This document shows, in pieces, positions 1 to 8,199 of a stretch of 32,816 nucleotides of DNA (the stretch's first letter is position 1; each line of letters begins with the position of its first letter). Origin of the DNA: Candidatus Epulonipiscium sp. (lineage in GTDB: Bacteria > Bacillota > Clostridia > Lachnospirales > JAAYNZ01); the NCBI GenBank assembly GCA_012520595.1, contig JAAYNZ010000017.1, positions 1-32,816 of the forward strand, written 5' to 3'. The position numbers were made by a program, and so were the translations under genes. The notes under the pieces were generated by a model. It had not been told where the DNA came from. It saw only the letters and a list, made by a program, of their open reading frames with translations, and searched no databases.

Positions 1-134
1 ATTTTTTTGTACTTCTCAAAACCTTCCTCTCCATCACTCGCAAAATCAATTTCAACGGACTGTAAATGTTTTTTTAATAAATTGGCTGTTATTTTTTGAG
101 AAAAACTAGAGTCATCAACAATTAATACCTTCAT
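1..134 (-). CDS. CheY-like response regulator receiver, 5' part only
   Basis: The gene runs off the left edge, so only the first ~44 codons are visible. The N-terminus reads MKVLIVDDSSFSQK. This is the first beta strand of a receiver domain followed by the acidic DD pair that binds Mg2+, and a later FASDGEEGFEKY segment fits the region before the phosphoacceptor strand. The phospho-Asp itself lies outside the window. I place the start at the ATG of MKVL. An in-frame ATG three codons upstream (143) sits only 2 nt from the GGGAGG and is less likely, although the spacing to the chosen start (11 nt) is a little long. It could be a stand-alone CheY or a receiver plus an output domain. Confidence 0.8.
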   Translation of the reverse strand, partial: MKVLIVDDSSFSQKITANLLKKHLQSVEIDFASDGEEGFEKYKK

Positions 135-208
135 TTTGTACATTGCCTCCCTTAAAATACTACTCTTATTTTACTAATAAAATGAAGATAAAGCAATCTT
201 TTTTCCTG

Positions 209-1288
209 TTATCCCTTTCTACCAATAAAAAGTCTTTTTATAACAGGATAAATCACTTCTGCCATACGCATGAAACCAAGATCATTAGGATGGCATCCAT
301 CTACTGTACATGAATCTCTGTTTTCTTTTCCAAATAAAGTTTCTCCATCAATAAAATAAACACAAGAATCGCCAGCTTTTATGGCATTTTCATAGGTTTT
401 ATAAATCACACTTCTTCTTTTTTTATTTGTTTCAGCACCAATATCAAAATCTGGCTTACTAATTATAACAATCGGAAGGGAAGGCTTTGCTTCTCGAATG
501 ATCTTAAAAAAAGGCTCATGGGTTTGCGCCAAAAACTCTACATCAGGAGCATTATGATCATAGTCCATTACAAACAGGCTCATATCAATACCTGCAATGT
601 ACTCAGCCATTTCTGTTTCACCTTTGGCATTGCCACTAAAGCCTAAATTGTAAATATCCGCATCTAGCCACCTTGAAAGAATATTGGAATACGAATTCCC
701 AGGGCGAGACGCACAACCTCCTTGGGTTATGGAAGATCCATAAAATACAATGGGCTTGGCTATGGAATACATAGGTGCTAAATTAATCACAGATCCTTCC
801 TGTATCCCAATCCACAGTTTTTTGACGCCATTATATAATGGAAAATGAATGGTCCATTCCTGAACTCCTTTTTGATGTCCATATGCAATCCCTTCATAGC
901 AAGTCACTCCATAGTCGGGTATAGCCGAAGCAATATATGTTCTATTTTCTTTGCTTCCAACATAAAAATCAAAACCTGAAATCCCACTCCTAGGCATATG
1001 AGACATATCTTTACCTGAAAGAATTTCAGCCTTAATGGATACAAAAGGAGAATCTGTCATAAATCTGACCCGCCCTCCTGCTGTATTCCATGCAGAATAT
1101 TGTACAGCTTGAGAAAGTTTCTTTAATGGATTTTTAGGTATCCTACAATATGTCCTTTCTTCCTCTATGGCTGGTAACCCATAGATTTTAAAAGGGGACT
1201 CCAAAGGATCCATATATACTATGTTTTTTTCCTGAACTTCCTTGCTTGCAAAATTCTTATCAATCTCTTGTATTCTCTTTTCCTCCAT
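209..1288 (-). CDS. SGNH/GDSL-family hydrolase with N-terminal beta domain
   Basis: A predicted esterase/acylhydrolase of the SGNH fold, 359 residues. Residues ~1-175 form a beta-rich N-terminal module of the kind found before GDSL-like domains. The catalytic domain starts at KPIVFYGSSITQG (178-190), with Ser186 as nucleophile in block I. Gly/Asn of block II/III are seen in GFSGN (216-220) and DYDHN (242-246). The Asp-x-x-His of block V is DGCHP (D330, H333), so the triad is complete. There is no signal peptide, so it is probably cytoplasmic, acting on an acylated or sugar-ester substrate I cannot specify. The start is supported by AAGGAG 8 nt upstream. It stands alone: the neighbour to the left is a receiver gene, and the next gene to the right runs the other way. 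Confidence 0.88.
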   Translation of the reverse strand: MEEKRIQEIDKNFASKEVQEKNIVYMDPLESPFKIYGLPAIEEERTYCRIPKNPLKKLSQAVQYSAWNTAGGRVRFMTDSPFVSIKAEILSGKDMSHMPRSGISGFDFYVGSKENRTYIASAIPDYGVTCYEGIAYGHQKGVQEWTIHFPLYNGVKKLWIGIQEGSVINLAPMYSIAKPIVFYGSSITQGGCASRPGNSYSNILSRWLDADIYNLGFSGNAKGETEMAEYIAGIDMSLFVMDYDHNAPDVEFLAQTHEPFFKIIREAKPSLPIVIISKPDFDIGAETNKKRRSVIYKTYENAIKAGDSCVYFIDGETLFGKENRDSCTVDGCHPNDLGFMRMAEVIYPVIKRLFIGRKG

Positions 1289-1476
1289 AATACCCTCTCC
1301 TTTTTCAAAGTAGATCCTTTCATTTTTATCTTAGTATGGATTCAATTTTTAATTTTGTCTTATTATAACTGATAAATAACAAAATCTCTACCATTTTAAT
1401 GCTTGTTAAGGCCAAATGGATACTTCGTCAAAATCCTGAAATAATTAATACTATTTTCTTCTATAAAAACAAATGT

Positions 1477-1505
1477 TTGAATTGATAAACAGATTTGGTT
1501 ATAAT
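1477..1505 (+). promoter_or_regulatory. SigA-type promoter of the RNA methyltransferase gene
   Basis: TTGAAT (1477-1482) and a perfect TATAAT (1500-1505) are separated by exactly 17 nt. They lie about 40 nt before an AAAGGAG ribosome binding site and the plus-strand start at 1544. Confidence 0.7.
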
Positions 1506-1543
1506 AATAAACATACTTACGAAAAAAATCAAAGGAGATTTTT

Positions 1544-2695
1544 ATGAAAACATTTGAATTAATTGCAACAACAACTTTTGGAATAGAATCTGTTGTTCGT
1601 CGTGAAGTGGAAGAACTAGGATATGATGTTCATCATGTTACAGATGGTAAAATTACCTATATTGGCGATGTAGAAGCCATTGTGCTTTCAAATCTTTGGC
1701 TACGTAGTGCCGATCGTGTTCTTCTTAAAATGGGTGAGTTTGAAGCTAGAACTTTCACAGAACTTTTTGACCAGACAATCGAATTGCCTTGGGAACACTG
1801 GATCACTCCCAAAGCTAAATTTACCGTCAATGGTAAATCAGTAAAGTCAGATTTATTTAGTATTTCCGATTGTCAAGCCATTGTAAAAAAAGCCATTGTA
1901 AAACGCTTACAAAAACATTATGATATTGAATGGTTTGAAGAAACCGGACCCGAATATACAGTTGAAGTCTCTCTTTTAAAAAACATAGCTACTCTTACCA
2001 TTGATACAACTGGTAAAGATGGACTTCACAAACGAGGTTATCGTAAACATACAGTAGAAGCTCCCATAAAAGAAACGTTGGCTGCTGCCCTGCTACAGAT
2101 TAGTTATTGGAAAAAAGGGCGTATTTTTTACGATCCTTTTTGCGGATCAGGCACTTTTCCTATTGAAGCAGCTATGATTGCTAAAAATATTGCACCTGGG
2201 CTTCATCGTTCTTTTGCCTCTTGTGCATGGCCTCAAATCCCTAGGGATCTTTGGGATGAACTACGTGAAGAAGCCCAAGAAAGTATAGACGAAAAGGAAA
2301 AACCCAGCATTTATGCTTCTGATATTGACCGCAATACCATTTTAAATGCTAGAGAAAATGCAGCAGCCGCTGATGTGGGTGAATACATTCAGTTTTTTAC
2401 AAAACCTTTGCATAAAACTTCTTTACCCCATGGTGATTATGGATTTGTCTTCTGTAATCCTCCTTATGGTGAACGAATTGGGCAACAAAAGCAGGTAATT
2501 CGTTTGCATAAAGACCTGCGTACTTTGTTAGATACCAATCCTACGTGGGCTTTGTATACGATCACTGCTTCCACAAATTTCGAAAAAGAATATGGTAAAA
2601 AAGCCAATAAAAAACGTAAACTCTTCAATGGTCGTATTCCTGTTACCTTCTATCAATATTTCGGCCCAACACCACCGAAAACAGATAAAAAGTAA
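1544..2695 (+). CDS. THUMP-domain class I SAM-dependent RNA methyltransferase (RlmL/YpsC family)
   Basis: This belongs to the COG0116 family of N2-guanine rRNA methyltransferases (RlmL N-terminal-half type; YpsC in Bacillus), 383 residues, close to the family length. Residues ~1-160 hold the ferredoxin-like plus THUMP RNA-binding region. Residues ~165-380 form the Rossmann methyltransferase. The SAM-binding motif is DPFCGSGT (197-204), the acidic SAM-ribose site is ASDIDRN (258-264), and the catalytic NPPY motif is NPPYGER (305-311). The expected substrate is a guanine in 23S rRNA, but I cannot tell the exact position. It is the only plus-strand gene in the first 29 kb, is monocistronic, and has its own promoter. 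Its stop lies one base from the stop of the converging natB-like gene. Confidence 0.92.
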   Translation: MKTFELIATTTFGIESVVRREVEELGYDVHHVTDGKITYIGDVEAIVLSNLWLRSADRVLLKMGEFEARTFTELFDQTIELPWEHWITPKAKFTVNGKSVKSDLFSISDCQAIVKKAIVKRLQKHYDIEWFEETGPEYTVEVSLLKNIATLTIDTTGKDGLHKRGYRKHTVEAPIKETLAAALLQISYWKKGRIFYDPFCGSGTFPIEAAMIAKNIAPGLHRSFASCAWPQIPRDLWDELREEAQESIDEKEKPSIYASDIDRNTILNARENAAAADVGEYIQFFTKPLHKTSLPHGDYGFVFCNPPYGERIGQQKQVIRLHKDLRTLLDTNPTWALYTITASTNFEKEYGKKANKKRKLFNGRIPVTFYQYFGPTPPKTDKK

Positions 2696-2696
2696 G

Positions 2697-3902
2697 TTAC
2701 GATCTAAAAATCACTGATTCCTTATTAAACATAAATCGGGTAAAGAATAAAGATAAAACAACTAAAATAATAGATATTGAGAAAGTGAGAATAATGTGAA
2801 GAGGATTGATAATCCCTACCAAAGCTTCTTTCATTACCAATACAGAATTTAATAAAGGAATAAAAAACAATGAAGTTGATAGAGTACGAATATCCATAAA
2901 CATCGTAAGATAAACAGGTACCATCAAGACAATAGTAACAGGACTTAAATACGTTCCCGCTTCCTTATATGACCTAGCAAAAACACTGATGGATAACATA
3001 AGTCCACTTAAGATCATCGCAATTCCTAAGGAAGTTGCCACTAAAATGAAGATAGATAAGGGCGAAATACGTACTCCTAAAGGTATCGCATCAGGAGCAA
3101 TTTTAGATGCTGCTACAACTCCCATAAGAGAAGTAATGGTTCCAATAATAGATGCTAACAAGATGGCTAGGTATTTCCCCGTTAAAATGGATAATCGTCC
3201 AGCACCTGTTGAAAGTAAAGGTTCTAGAGACATCCTTTCTTTTTCTCCAGATCCTAAATCAATAGCTGCTGGCATTCCTCCTACAACAGGATAGAGCATA
3301 AGTAAAAATGGTAATAGGAACGTTATCATAAATAAAGCTCCTTGATCTCCTTTGGCCTCTTCTCCTTCCGGTACATAAGCTTCCCTCGTAATAATCATAG
3401 GTTGTAGTATTTCTGGATTGATTCCTAGTTTTTCTAATCGTTGGAATCGAATTTTTTCGCTATACGCATTAATCTTATTTTCTATCATCGAAGCAGCCAT
3501 ACTTGATTCATTACTAACTTCATCAAAAATAATTTTAAGGCTTGCAGGTTGTTCTTTTTCAATTTTTTCTTGGAAATCTTCATCGATTACAAGAATGAGT
3601 TTTAACTTCCCTTCTTGTAATGATTCATAAGGTTTTTCTTCCTCTACTACTTGAATTCCTTGGCTATTATTTAAATAATGGATGATGTCCATTTCCTGAT
3701 TGGGCGTTTCAATGTAAATAGGAATGTCTTTTTCCATGTTCTTTTCCATATTCTTCATTCCCATGTTCATGAAAAAAAACAAAAGGGGAAAAACTAACAT
3801 TGGGATTAATACGCTAGCAATCCATGTTCTTCGATCTCTAAAAATATCTTTTACTTCTTTTTTAAAAACAATCCATACATGCCTTTTATTCACCTCTTTC
3901 AC
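2697..3902 (-). CDS. natB: ABC-2 type exporter permease, NatB-like
   Basis: Membrane subunit of an ABC exporter, 401 residues, with the COG1668 (NatB) layout. It has a first membrane helix at ~27-48, a long external loop (~50-185) and a cluster of five or six helices from ~190 to 395. NatAB in Bacillus extrudes Na+; substrate assignment here rests only on family resemblance. The motif GEKERMSLEPLLSTGAGR (~219-236) on the cytoplasmic side is typical of this permease group. The gene overlaps the ATPase gene by 17 nt, so the pair is translationally coupled. The start is a GTG. A second in-frame GTG three codons later is also possible, because neither has a strong Shine-Dalgarno. No terminator lies between it and the convergent methyltransferase gene. 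Confidence 0.88.
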   Translation of the reverse strand: MKEVNKRHVWIVFKKEVKDIFRDRRTWIASVLIPMLVFPLLFFFMNMGMKNMEKNMEKDIPIYIETPNQEMDIIHYLNNSQGIQVVEEEKPYESLQEGKLKLILVIDEDFQEKIEKEQPASLKIIFDEVSNESSMAASMIENKINAYSEKIRFQRLEKLGINPEILQPMIITREAYVPEGEEAKGDQGALFMITFLLPFLLMLYPVVGGMPAAIDLGSGEKERMSLEPLLSTGAGRLSILTGKYLAILLASIIGTITSLMGVVAASKIAPDAIPLGVRISPLSIFILVATSLGIAMILSGLMLSISVFARSYKEAGTYLSPVTIVLMVPVYLTMFMDIRTLSTSLFFIPLLNSVLVMKEALVGIINPLHIILTFSISIILVVLSLFFTRFMFNKESVIFRS

Positions 3903-4611
3903 CTACCATTTCTACAAACAAATTTTCTAAATCCATATTATGTTTTGCTTTTAAAGATTCAATGGAATCATAAGCTAAAACTTCTCCTTTATGAATAATA
4001 ACAATCTTTTCACATAATTTTTCTACTTCCCCCATTGAATGGCTAGAAAAAATAACTGTTTTTCCTTCTTGTCTACACTCATCAAGAAATCGATGAATCA
4101 CTCTTGCCGCACTAACATCTAATCCAGAAGTAGGTTCATCAAATAACATAATGGGTGGATTATGAACAATGGATCGAGCTATGGAGACTTTTTGCTTCAT
4201 TCCTTTTGAAAATTTACCGACCCGACGATCAATATATTCTCCCATCTCTAATATATCTGTTAGATAATCGATTCTTTTTTCAATGTCTTCCTTGGACATA
4301 TCATTAAGCTCTCCATAGTAACATATATTTTCCCTCGCCGTTAAACGATCATACAATCCACTTTCTCCCCCAAATAAAATACCTAGGTTCTTCCTTACCA
4401 TATGGGGCTGCTCTAAAATATCATAACCATTTAAAATAGCTGTACCTGAATTAGGTTTTAACATAGTTGCAAGGATCCGCAATGTAGTGGTCTTCCCTGC
4501 TCCATTTTCTCCAAGCAAACCCAGCACTTCTCCTCTAGGAACAAAGAAATCAATTCCTCGAAGAGCCTCTACATCTTTAAAAGACTTCTTTAACCCTTTT
4601 ACTTCAATCAT
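3886..4611 (-). CDS. natA: ABC transporter ATP-binding protein, NatA-like
   Basis: Nucleotide-binding subunit that powers the adjacent permease, 241 residues, cytoplasmic and membrane-associated. Walker A is GENGAGKT (34-41), the ABC signature is the variant FSKGMKQK (134-141), Walker B is IMLFDEPTSGLD (154-165), and the switch histidine is H191. The FSKGMKQ signature and the short length fit the NatA/CcmA-type exporter ATPases. A strong GGGAGGAG lies 6 nt before the ATG. It is the first gene of a two-gene operon; the 3' end overlaps the permease start. The substrate (sodium, antimicrobial or other) cannot be read from sequence. Confidence 0.92.
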   Translation of the reverse strand: MIEVKGLKKSFKDVEALRGIDFFVPRGEVLGLLGENGAGKTTTLRILATMLKPNSGTAILNGYDILEQPHMVRKNLGILFGGESGLYDRLTARENICYYGELNDMSKEDIEKRIDYLTDILEMGEYIDRRVGKFSKGMKQKVSIARSIVHNPPIMLFDEPTSGLDVSAARVIHRFLDECRQEGKTVIFSSHSMGEVEKLCEKIVIIHKGEVLAYDSIESLKAKHNMDLENLFVEMVGERGE

Positions 4612-4774
4612 AATAAGCTCCTCCCATTTATTCTCTTATTGTATTTATCTTCTCATCATACGATATACAAATGGTAAAGTCTTATATTTTTTCAGTTTCA
4701 AAATTTATTTGTTATTTTATCAATTTCTTTCTTTTAAAAATGAAGGTTTAAACTTGATATCGGTATTACGTTAT

Positions 4775-5671
4775 TTAGTCATAGGCAATTCCTAAATAAC
4801 CCATATTCTCTTCAAAAGTTTTTTTGTAAAACTCCTTTTCAAACTGAATCATACCAAAAGCACGAACCGAACCCCCTAAAGATTCACCAACATCAGCAGG
4901 CAAACGAAGAATATATTCTTTTGCAGACACTACTTTCATTAACTCTACTAATCCTCGATAAAATTGATGTTCTGGTAGCAAAAACTCTTTTATCATTACT
5001 TTATCCTCATGAATCCTTTCTACAGTTGCACAACCTTTAAAGATCCCTATATTAATTCCATAGATATCAGCTCCTGAAAGTTGAGATAACTTTTTTTGAT
5101 AAGCAATCTTTTCATCATCATAAGCCATGTAAAGCCTACCTTTCAATTGCTGATTCCTTCGTTTGTTATAATCACTTGGACCTATGGAAGAAATATCCAT
5201 AGGCAGGATCATATCTTCTTGGTATAGTTTAAATTTTTCAATCTGTTGATCCGTTAATAATACCTCTCTGATATAAAAACCAGCCTCATATCCTCTTTTA
5301 TGATAAAAAGCAAAAAGAGAATTCTCTGCCGGCACGAGAACAGATATGTTCACTTTATGCTTTTGAAGATACTTCCAAGTGTAATCCATAATTTGAGTTG
5401 AAAATCCTTTCCCTTGATAATGAGGGTGAGTTCCTATAGCATAGAGCATCACAGACGGATAATGTTGCTGATCTGGTGTGACTACTTGAGTGGGAAACAT
5501 CGTAAGCATAGATACAATTTTTCCATTATACAATGATAAAAAAGTTTGATTTGGTTTGTATTGATGATCAAAGAAGAACTCGATATATTCATCTTCATCT
5601 CTAAAACAACTTTTCCACATTTCCTTTAAATAAGGAATATCATCTATTTTTGAAAGTCGAATTTTTAACAT
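4775..5671 (-). CDS. GNAT-family N-acetyltransferase (Eis-like layout)
   Basis: An acyl-CoA-dependent N-acetyltransferase, 298 residues. The N-terminal GNAT domain (~1-150) shows the acetyl-CoA pyrophosphate loop region at IGTHPHYQGKGFSTQIM (~84-100), followed by a beta-bulge strand and FYHKRGYEAGFY. The C-terminal ~140 residues are longer than a simple GNAT domain and resemble two-domain Eis-type proteins. I chose the ATG at 5671, 6 nt after AAGGAGG. The TTG one codon upstream sits too close to that site. The ATG overlaps the stop of the upstream gene (TGATG), so the two are coupled. The substrate is unknown. Confidence 0.82.
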   Translation of the reverse strand: MLKIRLSKIDDIPYLKEMWKSCFRDEDEYIEFFFDHQYKPNQTFLSLYNGKIVSMLTMFPTQVVTPDQQHYPSVMLYAIGTHPHYQGKGFSTQIMDYTWKYLQKHKVNISVLVPAENSLFAFYHKRGYEAGFYIREVLLTDQQIEKFKLYQEDMILPMDISSIGPSDYNKRRNQQLKGRLYMAYDDEKIAYQKKLSQLSGADIYGINIGIFKGCATVERIHEDKVMIKEFLLPEHQFYRGLVELMKVVSAKEYILRLPADVGESLGGSVRAFGMIQFEKEFYKKTFEENMGYLGIAYD

Positions 5672-6579
5672 CAACGGCCTCCTTGATAAGTCGCTGTATA
5701 TTTTTCCTCCATCTTATCTGGATAATAGGATTGTTTGGCTTTTCGCAAACCTTCATCTCCAACATCTTCTTCACGATTCACATAAACAATATGAGGATAG
5801 CGATCTTTTATCCAAGCTGCAAACTCACGATTAATCATCGGATAAGCTCCTTGAATATCTCGGAATGCTTTTTCAAGATGAATTACATAAGTATCTGAAT
5901 TTAAGATTTCACCCATGGTATAAGCGATCACCTGACCACCTGATCGAAGTAGACCACCTTCCATTTTTAGTTGTGAAAAATACTTGAAATATTGTCGAGT
6001 AGCACAATTTTCTTGTTTTAATCCATTGTCGTCACTACATCCCATTTCTTTACACCAAGCCTCGTTCATCTCCCAACATTCCTGTAAATTTTCAAGTGTA
6101 ATGGGCTCAAAACTCCATTGATGATTTTTTTTAAACTGATTAATATGGTTTCTTTTTCGATGAAGTTTTTTGCCTGATAAGGATACCATTTTGTCTAATA
6201 AATAAACGTAATCAAAAGCATCTCTTACTTCTTCATAGGAAAATTGTCCAGGAAATAAAATATCGAGAGCTTCCATGTTTTCTGGTGATATACCATTCAG
6301 TATAAAGTCATGTCCACAGTCAGCTGCATCTTGTATCATTTCTTCAATCACTGGTTGAATAGTACCACTGCCTGCCGGATAAAAATACCCCTGTTTATTA
6401 ATTTCTGTTCCACCCTTAACTACTAAATAATCATTGATCTTTGCAACCCGCGTCTTATGAACTTTGGACCATGCAAATAAATTGCCAAAGTTTTGATGAC
6501 ATCCACTTAAGTCAGAAGCTACTAATAATGGATCGATCCATTTTTTATCTTCGATTTCTATTGTTTTAAAATTAATCAT
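5671..6579 (-). CDS. DUF2156-type protein (phosphatidylglycerol lysyltransferase C-domain-like)
   Basis: 302 residues without membrane helices, matching the stand-alone DUF2156 form (GNAT-like fold related to the catalytic half of MprF). Recognisable parts are FGNLFAWSKVHKTRV near residues 32-46, the basic KKLHRKRNHINQFKK block (~137-151) and a late segment with YVNREEDVGDEGLRKAK (~269-285) followed by SYYPDKMEEKY, a C-terminal signature I associate with DUF2156 proteins. Members of the stand-alone group are cytoplasmic and mostly uncharacterised. An aminoacyl- or acyl-transferase role is inferred from the fold. It is the first gene of a coupled pair with the GNAT protein, which suggests the two modify related substrates. 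Confidence 0.82.
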   Translation of the reverse strand: MINFKTIEIEDKKWIDPLLVASDLSGCHQNFGNLFAWSKVHKTRVAKINDYLVVKGGTEINKQGYFYPAGSGTIQPVIEEMIQDAADCGHDFILNGISPENMEALDILFPGQFSYEEVRDAFDYVYLLDKMVSLSGKKLHRKRNHINQFKKNHQWSFEPITLENLQECWEMNEAWCKEMGCSDDNGLKQENCATRQYFKYFSQLKMEGGLLRSGGQVIAYTMGEILNSDTYVIHLEKAFRDIQGAYPMINREFAAWIKDRYPHIVYVNREEDVGDEGLRKAKQSYYPDKMEEKYTATYQGGR

Positions 6580-6635
6580 AGTATAACTCCATTCTTTTAT
6601 TATATTATTGCGTTTTTATACTATTATAGACTACT

Positions 6636-6651
6636 TTTTCAAACTTGAAAA
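6636..6651. promoter_or_regulatory. 16-bp palindrome over the -35 region of the DUF2156/GNAT pair
   Basis: The plus strand shows TTTTCAA-AC-TTGAAAA, a perfect 7-bp dyad. On the minus strand its right half supplies TTGAAA, a candidate -35, with TATAAA 16 nt further on. It could be a repressor site overlapping the promoter, or chance AT-rich symmetry. Confidence 0.35.
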
Positions 6652-6714
6652 CCCCTACTGATAACATATTCATAACGAAAATACACCAATATAAAAGCAA
6701 GGGCATATGATTGG

Positions 6715-6780
6715 AGCGTGAGACAAGAGATATGCACTTGAAAAATTTACATTATGAAATTAGAATCTATGTATAAAAAG
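6715..6780 (+). repeat. Dispersed intergenic repeat, copy 1
   Basis: Compared with the sequence at 28881-28955 it shares GCGTGAG, then GATATGCACTTG, AAAATTT, ATTATGAA and ATCTAT in the same order and near-identical spacing. The two intergenic regions are otherwise unrelated. It sits just beyond the dfrA terminator. I do not recognise the element and see no ORF in it. Confidence 0.5.
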
Positions 6781-6819
6781 GAATTGACACAAAATTTAAT
6801 CTTGCGTCAATTCCTTTTT
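6775..6819 (-). terminator. Intrinsic terminator of thyA-dfrA
   Basis: A perfect 14-bp stem (AAAAAGGAATTGAC pairing with GTCAATTCCTTTTT) with a 17-nt loop. A U-tract follows on the minus transcript. It is AT-flanked on both sides and could work in either direction. The dfrA stop codon lies inside the first arm. Confidence 0.8.
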
Positions 6820-7292
6820 TCATAAATAGAAAATGTGATTTTTATTCCACTTGTTTCATCCAATTCTTCTTTACTTGCTACTTTTACAAAGTCCTTTATC
6901 TTTTCTATGGGAAAAAAAACATCTCCACAAAATTCATGATGTACCCAAGTTATATAAAGCTTATTACATTTATGAAAAAGCTGATGATACAGTTCTCCAC
7001 CACCAATCAAAAAAACTTCTTCCTCTAAATCAATATATGGAGTTACTTGTTTTAAATCGTGGATTACTTTTACTTCTTTGGGTGCTTGATATGTTTGATC
7101 CCTTGTTATTACAATATGTTCTCGTCCTGGTAATAATCTTGGAAAGCTTTCAAAAGTTTTTCTTCCCATTATAATTTTTTTACCTATGGTTTTTTCCTTA
7201 AAATACTGTAAATCTTTCGGTATTCTCCAAATCAAACCATTGTCTTTTCCAATAACACCATTGTCAGCTACTGCAACAATAAGACTTAGCAT
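6807..7292 (-). CDS. dfrA: Dihydrofolate reductase
   Basis: NADPH-dependent reduction of dihydrofolate to tetrahydrofolate, 161 residues, normal length for a chromosomal type I enzyme. The N-terminus [20 protein letters not shown] is the standard first strand and Met20-type loop. W22, the conserved RIPKDLQYFKEKT, the IIMGRKTFESFP pyrophosphate-binding segment and VFLIGGGELY (second Gly-Gly site) follow. The ATG overlaps the thyA stop by one base (TAATG), so it is translated from the same mRNA. This makes sense because thymidylate synthase generates dihydrofolate that this enzyme recycles. Confidence 0.95.
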   Translation of the reverse strand: MLSLIVAVADNGVIGKDNGLIWRIPKDLQYFKEKTIGKKIIMGRKTFESFPRLLPGREHIVITRDQTYQAPKEVKVIHDLKQVTPYIDLEEEVFLIGGGELYHQLFHKCNKLYITWVHHEFCGDVFFPIEKIKDFVKVASKEELDETSGIKITFSIYEKRN

Positions 7293-8080
7293 TAAATAGC
7301 TACCTCCATTTTTATTTTTCCAAGATGTTTATAGTCCACAAGCTTAATATCATCCACCGTAAAATTATAAAAATCCTTGATTCTTGGATTGATCCAAAGT
7401 TTAGGAGCTTCTGGAGCTTCTCCCCTAGATAATTGTTCCCTTATTCCTTCTATCTGGTTTTCATAAATATGTGCATTATTAATTACATGAGTAAATAGTC
7501 CAGGTTGTAAGCCAGTAACTTGACTTACTAGGTGAACCAAAACAGCATATTGGGTCATATTAAAAGGAACACCCAAAGGCATATCCCCTGATCGTTGAAC
7601 CAACATACAATTAAGCCGTCCATCCGTTACATCCCACATAGTCATAAAAGCACAAGGGTAAAGAGACCCTCCATCTAAATGAGGAATTTGCCATAAACTC
7701 ATGACCATTCTGCGATCTTGGGGATTGGTTTTTAATGTATGAATTAATTGATCCACTTGATTGTATTTTTTTACCACCCATCCATAAGAAGTTCCAATGG
7801 TGCCATCTTCTTTCATCCATTGATCCCATATGTGAACATTCTCGTCTTGTAGTTTTACTACTGAATTAGACTGATCTCGATAAATCCAAAGTAATTCTTT
7901 AACTGCTGTTTTAAATGCTACAAATTTTGATGTTAAAATTGGAAAATCCTTCGAAAGATCAAACTGCATCATCTTGTGGGGAAGTTTATAGGTAGCAATG
8001 CCCGTTCGATTCTGATCGTAGTACCCATGATCTAAAATATCCTTTATAATAGAAAGGTATTGTTGATCTGCTGAATTCAT
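7292..8080 (-). CDS. thyA: Thymidylate synthase (ThyA, Bacillus ThyA/phi3T-like branch)
   Basis: Converts dUMP and methylene-THF to dTMP and dihydrofolate. 262 residues from the chosen ATG, which has AGGAGG 8 nt upstream. A GTG at 8089 would overlap that Shine-Dalgarno and is rejected. The catalytic cysteine is in [10 protein letters not shown] (C143). The phosphate-binding RRM (124-126) and [13 protein letters not shown] (162-174) are present, and the C-terminus is KMEVAI, like the ...EVAV end of Bacillus ThyA. The usual PCH motif reads PCA, as in the Bacillus ThyA/phage phi3T type rather than the E. coli type. It forms an operon with dfrA. Confidence 0.95.
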   Translation of the reverse strand: MNSADQQYLSIIKDILDHGYYDQNRTGIATYKLPHKMMQFDLSKDFPILTSKFVAFKTAVKELLWIYRDQSNSVVKLQDENVHIWDQWMKEDGTIGTSYGWVVKKYNQVDQLIHTLKTNPQDRRMVMSLWQIPHLDGGSLYPCAFMTMWDVTDGRLNCMLVQRSGDMPLGVPFNMTQYAVLVHLVSQVTGLQPGLFTHVINNAHIYENQIEGIREQLSRGEAPEAPKLWINPRIKDFYNFTVDDIKLVDYKHLGKIKMEVAI

Positions 8081-8094
8081 CAATCCCACCTCCT

Positions 8095-8182
8095 AAAATC
8101 CTAATCTATTTATAGATATCCATAATTGAAAATACGCTAATTACGAAGTACGTGCATATTATCGGCAAACACGCGACTTTTG
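8095..8182 (-). repeat. Dispersed intergenic repeat, copy 2 (more diverged)
   Basis: Read on the minus strand it carries GCGTG, GATAATATGCAC, AATTATG and ATATCTATAAATAGAT in the order seen in the copies near 6715 and 28881. It adds an internal stretch (TTCGTAATTAGCGTATTTTC). Part of that stretch recurs as CGAATTAACGTATTTTC on the minus strand near 14269-14285. It lies between the DUF3160 gene and thyA. No promoter hexamers are clear here. Confidence 0.4.
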
Positions 8183-8199
8183 TTTTCCTGCTATATTGT

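Noticed and set aside
8081-8089. GTG start for thymidylate synthase
   Set aside because: It overlaps the AGGAGG that serves the ATG at 8080.
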